A stretch of DNA of 23,574 nt from Opitutia bacterium (lineage in GTDB: Bacteria > Verrucomicrobiota > Verrucomicrobiia > Opitutales > UBA953), in contig CANCLQ010000021.1 of the NCBI GenBank assembly GCA_947378845.1, positions 1 to 23,574 of the forward strand. The letters are read 5' to 3'. Positions 8,749 to 16,010 of the stretch are shown piece after piece. Positions within the stretch are counted from its first letter, which is position 1; each line of letters begins with the position of its first letter. Under the pieces are notes generated by a model that worked only from the letters and a program-made list of their open reading frames with translations, did no database searches and was not told where the DNA came from. The position numbers and the translations under genes are program-made.

Positions 8749-11499
8749 ATGTTTCGTTGCGTCCCGGCCACCCTCCTCGGGCTACTCATACTCTGCTATG
8801 CTCCTGCGATGGCACAGGAGTTTCCTGTGCCTGTTATTGGAAGCAACGCACCTGTTTCAAGCATCGAGCAACCCCCGCAGCGCACCTTAATTGAGCTAGC
8901 CGACGAATCACTTGCTGCCGGACTCTCATCGACCGCACTTAAATTTTATACCGAAGTTTATAATACCACTGGTCTGAATAATTCTGAAAAAGAACGTGCC
9001 GCACTGGGCATCGCGGCTGCACAGATTGAACGCGGACGCACCCGTGAAGCGAAGATAGCTTTAAACGGACTGTCGCTCTCACCCAGACAAGCCCTGATGA
9101 GTGGGATCGTCGCCTTAATGGAAGGTGACACGAGCCTCGCCCAAAGTTTCTCTGAAAAAATAGATGTCGAAAAATTGCCAGCCAATGAAGTTGCCTGGTC
9201 ACATGTTCTTCGTGGCCTGATCGCCGAAAGCAAGGGCGACACCGCCTTAAGCAATACCTCTTTCTCCAACGCAATAAAATCAGCGGTCACCGAAGAACAT
9301 AAGCAGCGTATCGAGATGCTTAATTATCGTGCAAGCATCATGGGCGGAAAAAGTGACGACTCCACCATCGCAACGCTTCGCGAACGTGCCGCTGGTGCTA
9401 AAGATTCACCACTTGCCTTCGCTGTTGCTCGCAACCTCGCACTTGCCCTTGCACGCCAAGATCGAAAGTCCGACGCCGTTAGCGCACTCAAATCAGTCGA
9501 GCCACTCAATGAGGTTCGACAAGGTGAGTCCGATCTTCTTTGCGGCTTAATTCTCGGCATTGAAACACCCGAAGGACGTAAACTATTACAGAATGCAGCT
9601 AAAAATCCTTCTAATACATCGCTGCGCTTAACCGCCATCCGTGCCCTCGTTGCCGCTGCGGCTGAAGCTAAGCCTAGCGAAAGTAAATCTGTCGCCAACG
9701 AAGTATATGACTTCTTTATGAAGCAGCGGGCAGGACAACTGAGCTACGAATGCCCACGCGACCCTGCCGTACTCGACGCCATTCACTTGGCTCGTGCCCA
9801 ATTAATGCTCATCGCCGGCAATCGCGAAAAAGCTAAACAGGCGGCTAATGATTTAATTAAAGAAGTACCGGCCAGCCCCTTAGTACGCGAAGCCACGCGT
9901 ACCCTCGCGATTGTGGCATGGAATGACGGCGCCTACCGACTCACTTCTTCTTATCTCGAGTCACTCGCAGAAGGAAAAACAGGAATTCCGCGCGATGTAT
10001 TAAAAACGGTTTCAGCTGACTGTCTCTTTCTCGCAGGCGATTACGCCTTAGCCGAGAAAGCCTATGCAGCTATTCAGAATGAAACGCAAGGTGCTGACCT
10101 GGCTGCTTCGGCGTTCCATCAACGCGTCTTATCTTTATTACAAACTACCGATGATATTAAAGTTTGGTCACAGGCCGCAGGTGTCATCGAACAAGCACAG
10201 AACAACCCTAAAATCACTCCCACTCGCCTGTGGATCGCAACCTGGTGTCTGATTGAAGATATTCGCAAATCCGCACAACCCGAAGCCGCTAGCCAATTCT
10301 TACTTCGCTTAGATCTCATTATCAGCAAAACCACAACCGACTTCGCACTAAGGTTTGATTGGCAAAGAGCCTTACTCGCCTTGGCTATTCGCGATAATGT
10401 AAATGCGTCTAAACTAGCCGATGATATTACACGCCGTCTCGACGATTTACCTAACGATGCATCTGCTGAATTAAAATCCAGCGCCCCCGCTCTTCGCGGC
10501 CACATCGCCCTACTCAAAGCACGCACCGCCCTTGGAAATAATTCTGCCAGTGGTCTCAAGGACCTCGAAATGATCCGAAAGAATTTCAGTAAAACACCCG
10601 CCGCAGCCGCTTCACTTTTAGTTGAGGGACGTTACCTCGCAAGCGCTAGCCGACACGCCGAGGCCCAAGCACGATTCCTACAATTAGCCCGTGATTTCAA
10701 GAGCACCGAATCAACGATGAATGAATTTGCTGAACTCGGTCTCTATGAAGCCGCAGAAGAATCGGCTCAACAAGCGACAGCGGAAGGTGAAGGAAAACTC
10801 AAAGAGGCGGTCGAGATTCTCGAACAATTCGCTGAGAACTTCCCCAAGAGTCCACTAGTATTCCAATCTAACCTGCGCCGTGCTGAACTCCTTCGCACGA
10901 TGGGCGACTTCAATCGCTCACTCCTAGTTCTCAATAACCTTATTCGCGAAAACCCTACCCACCCTTACCGATCCCAAGCTGAAATGGCACGAGCCGATTC
11001 ACTTTTCGGTCTGGCAGAACTCCGACGCGATCGCACAGGACAAATTGATCGACAAAAAATCGCTATTGCTGCGGCTGCCTATGAAAGCGTCAGCATCGCA
11101 TGGGCACGCGAACCCGATACGCTTGTCGAAGCCCAATATAAATTAGCCACTGCTTTGATTGAACGAGCTAAGGCTGAATCTAAAACCGATGCTCAATCAA
11201 CGCGCAACGAGGCCCGCCTCATTCTCGTTAAGACCATTGCCAATATTCGCACTGCAGCCGCATCCGACTACTTTAATTTCGGCACCGCTGGACGCAACTG
11301 GGTGTCGCGCTCCATTCTGCTCCTTGGAAGCCTCTACGAGGAAGATGACGATGCCGCCGAGGCCATTGCAGTTTATCGCCTAATCCCTGAACTCAATCGC
11401 AACCTCGCCCCTCACGAAACTCGCCTACCTGGCCAAGCCGCCGCGGAAAGCAAACTTGCGACCCTCAACGCTTCCCTCAATAAAGCCTCATCACGATGA
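8749..11499 (+). CDS. Secreted tetratricopeptide-repeat protein linked to ExbB/ExbD
   Basis: A long helical protein (916 residues from this ATG) with a clear Sec signal peptide: MFRC, a hydrophobic stretch LLGLLILCY, then a cleavage site near AMA-Q. The frame is open to a TTG at 8713, but the ATG at 8749 gives a proper signal peptide and has a CAGG a few bases upstream. The body is repeated Ala/Leu-rich helix pairs of TPR/SEL type, clearest near the C-terminus (about residues 640-780, with NFPKSPLVFQSNLRRAELL and NPTHPYRSQAEMARADSLF). No catalytic motif is seen. It should be periplasmic and act as a scaffold. Its stop overlaps the ExbB-like start (ATGA), so the TPR protein and the membrane pair are probably made together. 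Its partner or cargo is unknown. Confidence 0.85.
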   Translation: MFRCVPATLLGLLILCYAPAMAQEFPVPVIGSNAPVSSIEQPPQRTLIELADESLAAGLSSTALKFYTEVYNTTGLNNSEKERAALGIAAAQIERGRTREAKIALNGLSLSPRQALMSGIVALMEGDTSLAQSFSEKIDVEKLPANEVAWSHVLRGLIAESKGDTALSNTSFSNAIKSAVTEEHKQRIEMLNYRASIMGGKSDDSTIATLRERAAGAKDSPLAFAVARNLALALARQDRKSDAVSALKSVEPLNEVRQGESDLLCGLILGIETPEGRKLLQNAAKNPSNTSLRLTAIRALVAAAAEAKPSESKSVANEVYDFFMKQRAGQLSYECPRDPAVLDAIHLARAQLMLIAGNREKAKQAANDLIKEVPASPLVREATRTLAIVAWNDGAYRLTSSYLESLAEGKTGIPRDVLKTVSADCLFLAGDYALAEKAYAAIQNETQGADLAASAFHQRVLSLLQTTDDIKVWSQAAGVIEQAQNNPKITPTRLWIATWCLIEDIRKSAQPEAASQFLLRLDLIISKTTTDFALRFDWQRALLALAIRDNVNASKLADDITRRLDDLPNDASAELKSSAPALRGHIALLKARTALGNNSASGLKDLEMIRKNFSKTPAAAASLLVEGRYLASASRHAEAQARFLQLARDFKSTESTMNEFAELGLYEAAEESAQQATAEGEGKLKEAVEILEQFAENFPKSPLVFQSNLRRAELLRTMGDFNRSLLVLNNLIRENPTHPYRSQAEMARADSLFGLAELRRDRTGQIDRQKIAIAAAAYESVSIAWAREPDTLVEAQYKLATALIERAKAESKTDAQSTRNEARLILVKTIANIRTAAASDYFNFGTAGRNWVSRSILLLGSLYEEDDDAAEAIAVYRLIPELNRNLAPHETRLPGQAAAESKLATLNASLNKASSR

Positions 11500-12125
11500 A
11501 CCCCGCCTTCTCCTTCCCAGCTGATGCTGGACCGTTTGTTTGGATTCTACTCGGACTCTCCTTTCTTGCTTTAGTTTTCGTTATTGAGCGCAGCCTCTTT
11601 CTACACCGCGGCCTGGTTTTATCATCCGACTTCATTGAAGGCGTGCGCAATAATCTCCGTGCGGGTCGACCATTAGAAGCGCTGACAGCGTGTGAAGAGT
11701 CTCCAGGGCCAGTCCCTCGCGTTGTTAAAGCCGCACTCCTTCGCGTCTCAACAGGCAGTGCATCCATGCGTGCGGCTGCCACCGAAGCAGCGTTACTTGA
11801 GCTCCCAGTTCTGGAACGCAGACTTGGAACCATCGCCGCAATCGGTCGTGTTGCACCATTGATCGGTCTAACTGCGGCTGTCTTTTCGGGCTTCAATCTC
11901 GTGACTTCCTTAAGCGACGGCAGTATCTACGCCTCAGCTAAAAGCATCTTTCCACAAATCCAATCCGCCTTGGCGAATGCAGGTTTCTCACTCGTCATCG
12001 CAACAGGCTGCAGCCTCGCTCACCACTTTCTGATTGGACGCGTTCGCTCGATTGTCACTGAAATGGAAGTCGCCGCACACTCCGTAATCACATTCGTGGA
12101 GCACGAATTACCTGCGAATAAATAA
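11496..12125 (+). CDS. ExbB/TolQ/MotA-like membrane protein lacking the pore threonines
   Basis: A 209-residue inner-membrane protein with three hydrophobic segments (about 12-36, 115-138, 158-180) and a cytoplasmic helix between the first two, as in ExbB/TolQ. The second helix, RVAPLIGLTAAVFSGFN, aligns without gaps to the E. coli ExbB stretch APFVGLFGTVWGIMN. The third, SALANAGFSLVIATG, aligns to EALLATAIGLVAAIP. By this alignment the two conserved threonines (ExbB T148 and T181) are Ala128 and Ala162 here. In ExbB/TolQ these line the proton path, so this protein may not conduct protons. Its ATG overlaps the TPR stop, and the ExbD-like gene starts eight bases after its own stop. Family membership is secure; function is open. 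Confidence 0.85.
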   Translation: MNPAFSFPADAGPFVWILLGLSFLALVFVIERSLFLHRGLVLSSDFIEGVRNNLRAGRPLEALTACEESPGPVPRVVKAALLRVSTGSASMRAAATEAALLELPVLERRLGTIAAIGRVAPLIGLTAAVFSGFNLVTSLSDGSIYASAKSIFPQIQSALANAGFSLVIATGCSLAHHFLIGRVRSIVTEMEVAAHSVITFVEHELPANK

Positions 12126-12133
12126 ACAAGTAC

Positions 12134-12598
12134 ATGCAGACACCACTTGGAGTTTTAGATAAGGTTCGGTCCGTTAATCGAAACGTCGACCCCATCCCCT
12201 TTATTCTCGTTTTAGTCTGCGCCGGACTGATTGCCACGCTCACTTCTCAATTCATTTACGCACCCGGAATGTATGTCGGCTTTAATGATGTCCATGCCGC
12301 GGCCACCACCCAAATTAAGACGCCCATCTCACATTCATCTGACATCGCAAAGACAGCAACGACGGTGACGCTCGTCTCCGCACGCGGCACAGGCATCTAT
12401 GTTGTGGCGGGACGCGTGGTCGATCGCGAAGGGCTTCGCAATGAATTGCACAGACTCGCCCAGAAACCTGATGCCCTTAGCCGACCTGTATTAGTAAAAG
12501 CCGATGCGTTGCTCACCCTCCAAAGTTTTGTTACTGTCTGTGACCTTATCCGCTCTGAAGGATTTCCCGGCGTATTAATCGCCTCCGAGGAACACTGA
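12134..12598 (+). CDS. ExbD/TolR-like membrane protein lacking the key aspartate
   Basis: A 154-residue protein with one N-terminal membrane segment (about 21-42) and a periplasmic domain. The segment NVDPIPFILVLVCAG aligns to ExbD NVTPFIDVMLVLLI. The periplasmic part RPVLVKADALLTLQSFVTV and LIRSEGFPGVLIASEE aligns to ExbD FFRADKTVDYETLMKV and LHQAGYLKIGLVGEE, so the relationship is firm. The essential membrane aspartate (ExbD D25) is Phe23 here; the only nearby acid is Asp19, four residues earlier, near the membrane edge. It forms a cassette with the ExbB-like and TPR genes. A divergent or inactive energy transducer is inferred. No ribosome-binding site is seen. The following gap to uppS is 43 bases. 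Confidence 0.8.
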   Translation: MQTPLGVLDKVRSVNRNVDPIPFILVLVCAGLIATLTSQFIYAPGMYVGFNDVHAAATTQIKTPISHSSDIAKTATTVTLVSARGTGIYVVAGRVVDREGLRNELHRLAQKPDALSRPVLVKADALLTLQSFVTVCDLIRSEGFPGVLIASEEH

Positions 12599-12605
12599 TA
12601 GACAG

Positions 12606-12632
12606 TTGGTTGTACTATTATTAATCTAAAAT
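12606..12632 (+). promoter_or_regulatory. Possible promoter of uppS-cdsA-miaA
   Basis: In the AT-rich 43-base gap, TTGGTT (12606-12611) and TAAAAT (12627-12632) are 15 bases apart and resemble -35 and -10 boxes. Transcription would start only a few bases before the uppS GTG, giving a nearly leaderless mRNA, which fits the missing Shine-Dalgarno sequence. The spacing is short, so this is tentative. Confidence 0.3.
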
Positions 12633-12641
12633 TTCCTCACT

Positions 12642-13403
12642 GTGTCCACTCCCCCCATCGAGCCGATTGACCCCGTGCATCTTCCAAAGCATGTCGGGAT
12701 TATTATGGATGGTAATGGTCGTTGGGCAGCTGCACGCAATTTGCCGCGACTCGAAGGACATCGCCGTGGCGCAGAACGAATTTTTGATGTGGTCGACAGT
12801 TGTATCGATCAAGGAATTAAGAACCTAACCATTTTTGCTTTCTCCGTCGAAAACTGGAAACGTCCCGAAGAAGAAGTCACTGGCCTTTTCAAACTCGGCG
12901 AGTGGGTCCTTCGTATGAATCTTGCACGCGTCTTAAAACGGAAGGTGCGCTTGCAAGTAATCGGTGACCTCGAAGCGATGCCTGACTTCGTCAAGATACC
13001 GCTCAAAGAAGCAATTCAGGCTAGCGCCTCAAACGATGCACTGAACTTAGTCGTCGCACTCAATTACGGCTCCCGACAAGAGGTCACATTGGCAGCTCAA
13101 CGCCTGGCACAAGATGTAGCCAGCGGTAAACTAAAGCCAGAGGACGTGAATTGGCAGAGCATCGAGTCTCGCCTTCAAACCAGCGGACTCCCCGACCCTG
13201 ATCTCATCATTCGCACTTCAGGTGAGTCACGTTTAAGTAACTTTCTTCTCCTGCAGTCGGCCTACTCCGAAATTGTCATTGTCAAACCACACTGGCCCGA
13301 TTTTACCAAAGAAGAATTTCAAGCCGCCCTTCTTGAATTCTCTAAACGCGAACGACGCTTTGGTATGACCCGTGAACAGATCCAACCCACACTCAAAGCA
13401 TGA
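12642..13403 (+). CDS. uppS: Undecaprenyl diphosphate synthase (cis-prenyltransferase)
   Basis: Condenses eight isopentenyl units onto farnesyl diphosphate to make the C55 lipid carrier for peptidoglycan and surface polysaccharides; cytosolic face of the membrane. The 253 residues carry the family's DGNGRWA (23-29, catalytic Asp23), the EGHRRGAER block (37-45), TIFAFSVENW (62-71) and RTSGESRLSNFLL (190-202), with the usual Trp in the last motif replaced (LLLQ for LLWQ). The start is GTG; no in-frame ATG precedes the DGNGRWA motif. Its stop overlaps the cdsA start (ATGA), so the two are translationally coupled. uppS next to cdsA is a widely conserved arrangement. Confidence 0.96.
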   Translation: MSTPPIEPIDPVHLPKHVGIIMDGNGRWAAARNLPRLEGHRRGAERIFDVVDSCIDQGIKNLTIFAFSVENWKRPEEEVTGLFKLGEWVLRMNLARVLKRKVRLQVIGDLEAMPDFVKIPLKEAIQASASNDALNLVVALNYGSRQEVTLAAQRLAQDVASGKLKPEDVNWQSIESRLQTSGLPDPDLIIRTSGESRLSNFLLLQSAYSEIVIVKPHWPDFTKEEFQAALLEFSKRERRFGMTREQIQPTLKA

Positions 13404-14287
13404 TTGACCGTGCCTTTAGCACTATCGGACTCTGGGTAGTTGTCGGACTCATCATATGGGTCGGAGGTTTTTTCTCGTTAGCAGAGCAAGCAGCGTTCGG
13501 CCTTCTGAGTATTCTCGTGGTGATGGCTCAGTATGAATTTTATCAATTAGCAAAAAGCATTCCCGGCACACGTCCGCCATCTTACTCGGGCATCATCGCC
13601 GGATTCGCCCTGCTCTTCACCCTCTACTTCATCGGCAACGAGAGATTACGCGCCAACTATGCAACGACAGCCATAGCCACCGGCTTCGGTATTTATTTGT
13701 TATCATTATTACGTAAGCCGCACTCTACGCCTGAACTTTTACAAAAACTTCCAACACTTTTTGGCTTCCTCTACTTACCTTTAATGCTTTCGCCGCTGGT
13801 GGCAATTGCCCGCATGGAAGATGGCGTTTTACTTAATCGTCAACCTGTCGGTCTTTACTACGTCTTATGGGTAGTCATCGCGACAAAGTTTACAGATGTT
13901 GGCGGACTCATCATCGGCGTACCATTTGGAAAACATAAGATCGCACCGAACATCAGCCCTGCCAAAAGTTGGGAAGGTGTCATCGGTGGCTTAATTATTT
14001 CGGCCGTAGCTTCCGCTGCTTTCGCTTGGTTCTGCAATCATTCACTCGGACTTCATTTCATGGTGCCCTACAAGGCGGCCATACTCTCCCTACCGATTGC
14101 TGCTCTCAGCGTACCCTCCGATCTGATTGAGTCCGTATTCAAGCGTCAGGCATCCGTTAAAGATTCAGGGCACACCATCCCTGGCATCGGCGGGGCTTTA
14201 GATTTAATCGATAGCTTAGTTCTAACGGCTCCTGCCGCATTAATTCTGCTCTCGTGTTACCTCGATTGGGCCAAGTTTGCGGGATGA
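13400..14287 (+). CDS. cdsA: Phosphatidate cytidylyltransferase
   Basis: Makes CDP-diacylglycerol from CTP and phosphatidate, the precursor of the main phospholipids; polytopic inner-membrane enzyme. The 295 residues contain many hydrophobic helices, the conserved SPAKSWEGVIGG segment in the middle, and the C-terminal signature FKRQASVKD followed by IPGIGGALDLIDSL (Lys254, Asp255, Asp268, Asp271). Compared with the usual PGHGGxxDRxD, His is Ile263 and Arg is Leu269, while the metal-binding aspartates are kept. I believe similar variants occur in other PVC bacteria, so it is probably active. Its ATG overlaps the uppS stop and its TGA overlaps the miaA start, a chain of coupled genes. Confidence 0.94.
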   Translation: MIDRAFSTIGLWVVVGLIIWVGGFFSLAEQAAFGLLSILVVMAQYEFYQLAKSIPGTRPPSYSGIIAGFALLFTLYFIGNERLRANYATTAIATGFGIYLLSLLRKPHSTPELLQKLPTLFGFLYLPLMLSPLVAIARMEDGVLLNRQPVGLYYVLWVVIATKFTDVGGLIIGVPFGKHKIAPNISPAKSWEGVIGGLIISAVASAAFAWFCNHSLGLHFMVPYKAAILSLPIAALSVPSDLIESVFKRQASVKDSGHTIPGIGGALDLIDSLVLTAPAALILLSCYLDWAKFAG

Positions 14288-15162
14288 GCCAATCCAAGCC
14301 TGTCTTACACATCCTAACGGGCCCGACCGCAGTAGGTAAAACAGAAGCGGCACTGAGTTGGGCTGAAAAGAATAATGCCGAAATCCTTTCGTGCGACTCC
14401 GTCTGCGTCTATCGCGGGATGGATATCGGTGCAGCTAAGCCCACAACCCAACAACAGCAACGCGTCCGCCATCACGGCATCAATCTCGTAGAACCTACCG
14501 CACGCTACTCTGTTACGCAGTACATCACTTATGCGCAAGATACGGTTCGCGGCATTCAATCACGGAACAAAAATATTTTAATCACCGGCGGTAGCGGTTT
14601 TTACCTCGCAGCTTTTTTCGGACCGGTGAGTGATGATTTAATGGTGAACGACGCTACGATTAATGAGGTACGTCAATTACAAGAACAAGGCCTCGACGCC
14701 CTGCTACGTAGACTTCAGGAAATCGAACAGCGCCCCCTTCCTGAATGGCTCGATCAAAAAAATCCTATCCGTGTTGCCAAAGCTCTGGAGCGCCGACTTT
14801 CCAGCGAGCAAAGTCTCGATGAAATACGTGAAGAATTTCTTTTGAAGAAATCTCCGTTCGAAGGCTTCACTGTTAAAACCGATTTACTAGAACGCCCCGA
14901 CGAGGAATTGCGTACGCGTATTTCCCAACGCACCCACGCGATGCTTAAAGAAGGACTGATCGAGGAAGCTGAAAAATTGTTATCACTTAATCTCGACCCG
15001 GAATTACCATCCGCACGTGCCGTGGGTTATCGTGCAACAATGGATTGGCTGGCCGACGGCAAGAAGGTGGCCCTCGATGGCCTTGCTGAACGGATTAACT
15101 TGGACACCTGGGCTTTGGTCAGAAAGCAGCGTAAATGGTTCAAACGGCTCGGGCTTTCCTGA
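14284..15162 (+). CDS. miaA: tRNA dimethylallyltransferase
   Basis: Adds a dimethylallyl group to A37 of tRNAs that read UNN codons, using dimethylallyl diphosphate; cytoplasmic. From this ATG (292 residues) the P-loop is GPTAVGKT (13-20), followed by SCDSVCVYRGMDIGAAKPT (36-54), HHGINLVEPTARYSV and the ITGGSGFYL block, with the C-terminal KQRKWFKRL tRNA-binding stretch. The GGTGxY consensus is GGSGFY here. An upstream TTG at 14254 would add ten residues, but the ATG overlaps the cdsA stop as ATGA, matching the previous junction, and lies immediately before the conserved N-terminus. Its substrate comes from the isoprenoid pathway that also feeds uppS. Confidence 0.95.
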   Translation: MSQSKPVLHILTGPTAVGKTEAALSWAEKNNAEILSCDSVCVYRGMDIGAAKPTTQQQQRVRHHGINLVEPTARYSVTQYITYAQDTVRGIQSRNKNILITGGSGFYLAAFFGPVSDDLMVNDATINEVRQLQEQGLDALLRRLQEIEQRPLPEWLDQKNPIRVAKALERRLSSEQSLDEIREEFLLKKSPFEGFTVKTDLLERPDEELRTRISQRTHAMLKEGLIEEAEKLLSLNLDPELPSARAVGYRATMDWLADGKKVALDGLAERINLDTWALVRKQRKWFKRLGLS

Positions 15163-15173
15163 TTCGTCAAAAG

Positions 15174-15189
15174 AGCCTAATTTTAGGCT
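15174..15189 (+). other. Short hairpin after miaA
   Basis: Perfect 7-bp inverted repeat AGCCTAA/TTAGGCT with a two-base loop, 11 bases after the miaA stop. The T-run normally needed for termination is missing (GGGCTAACGCTTTATTTG follows). It may be a weak terminator. The rest of the 152-base gap to the peroxiredoxin is AT-rich and probably holds that gene's promoter, but I see no clear -35/-10 pair. Confidence 0.4.
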
Positions 15190-15314
15190 GGGCTAACGCT
15201 TTATTTGTAAAATTTGCGTAAATTGACCTTAAAATGGTCTCTAACCGAGCCTCCATCCTTGCCCTTAATGAAGAAAAGGGCAGAAATGGCGTCTCACCCT
15301 TAAACCCTACAAAT

Positions 15315-15800
15315 ATGCCCCTCAAAGTCGGCCTCCCTCTCCCTGAGATCACCCTCAAACAAAAGACCGAAACTGGTCTGAGTGACGTCAGCCTTCGCCG
15401 CAATGTCGGTAAAGGTAAGACCGTCATCTTGTTTGTCCCTCTCGCCTTCACTGGCACCTGCACCGACGAACTTTGCAAAGTTTCTGGCTTACTCGATGAG
15501 TACAAGAAGCTTGGCGCCGATGTCATCGCTATCTCAGTTGATAGTCCTTTCGCTCAAGAAGCATGGGCTAAACAATCAAACATCTCTGTCACCTTAGTAT
15601 CCGACTTCAACCGCGTGGCCGTTAAAGCCTTCAAAGTTAAGGACACCAAGGCCATCCCTGAAAAGACCGGTCTTCTCAATGTTGCTAAACGCTCCGTGTT
15701 CGTCGCCGACAAGAATGGCCTCGTGATTCACTCCGAAGTGAAGCGCGACCCATCCACGATGCCGAATTTCGCGAAGATCAAGAAGGCCGTCGAAGCCTAA
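15315..15800 (+). CDS. Peroxiredoxin (BCP/PrxQ- or AhpE-like)
   Basis: Thioredoxin-fold thiol peroxidase, 161 residues, that reduces hydrogen peroxide or organic peroxides; cytoplasmic. The active-site motif PxxxTxxC is PLAFTGTC, with peroxidatic Cys49. A second cysteine, Cys54, has the C-x4-C spacing of BCP/PrxQ enzymes and could be the resolving cysteine. The PLAFTG stretch itself resembles mycobacterial AhpE, so the subfamily is uncertain. The frame is open to an ATG at 15234, which would add 27 residues with no family similarity and no signal peptide; I chose the ATG at 15315, where homology starts (MPLKVGLPLPEITL). It stands alone, with a strong terminator just after it. Confidence 0.88.
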   Translation: MPLKVGLPLPEITLKQKTETGLSDVSLRRNVGKGKTVILFVPLAFTGTCTDELCKVSGLLDEYKKLGADVIAISVDSPFAQEAWAKQSNISVTLVSDFNRVAVKAFKVKDTKAIPEKTGLLNVAKRSVFVADKNGLVIHSEVKRDPSTMPNFAKIKKAVEA

Positions 15801-15821
15801 GCTTCCGATCTAGCTCCCCTC

Positions 15822-15852
15822 AACGACCGCCTTTTGGCGGTCGTTTTGTTTT
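15822..15852 (+). terminator. Rho-independent terminator after the peroxiredoxin gene
   Basis: A 10-bp perfect stem AACGACCGCC/GGCGGTCGTT (15822-15831 and 15836-15845) with a TTTT loop and a T-rich tail (TTGTTTT), 21 bases after the stop codon. Confidence 0.95.
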
Positions 15853-15882
15853 AGATTAAAAATAGACCAATTGCTGACCTTT

Positions 15883-15984
15883 GGGCCCTGCATGGAAGCG
15901 GAATTACCCAGGGCATTAAGTAATCCTTCTGAATCGATAAAATTAGGGCGGTCGGGCTTGCTCCACCCGCCCACTCTGCTTTTT
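15883..15984 (+). promoter_or_regulatory. Structured leader region upstream of acnA
   Basis: The 158 bases between the terminator and acnA hold two possible hairpins. GCCCTG (15885-15890) pairs with CAGGGC (15909-15914) across an 18-base loop. GGGCGG (15946-15951) pairs with CCGCCC (15967-15972) and is followed by CTCTGCTTTTT, with five Ts at 15980-15984, so it could act as a weak terminator or attenuator. A GATAAAAT stretch at 15936-15943 could be a -10 element but has no good -35 partner. The existence of the pairings is seen; a regulatory role is inference. Confidence 0.35.
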
Positions 15985-16010
15985 GCTGATGGTCACACGC
16001 TTTAACAACT

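Noticed and set aside
15234..15314. N-terminal extension of the peroxiredoxin from an upstream ATG
   Set aside because: The 27 extra residues show no similarity to the family and no signal or transit features; the downstream ATG fits the family start.
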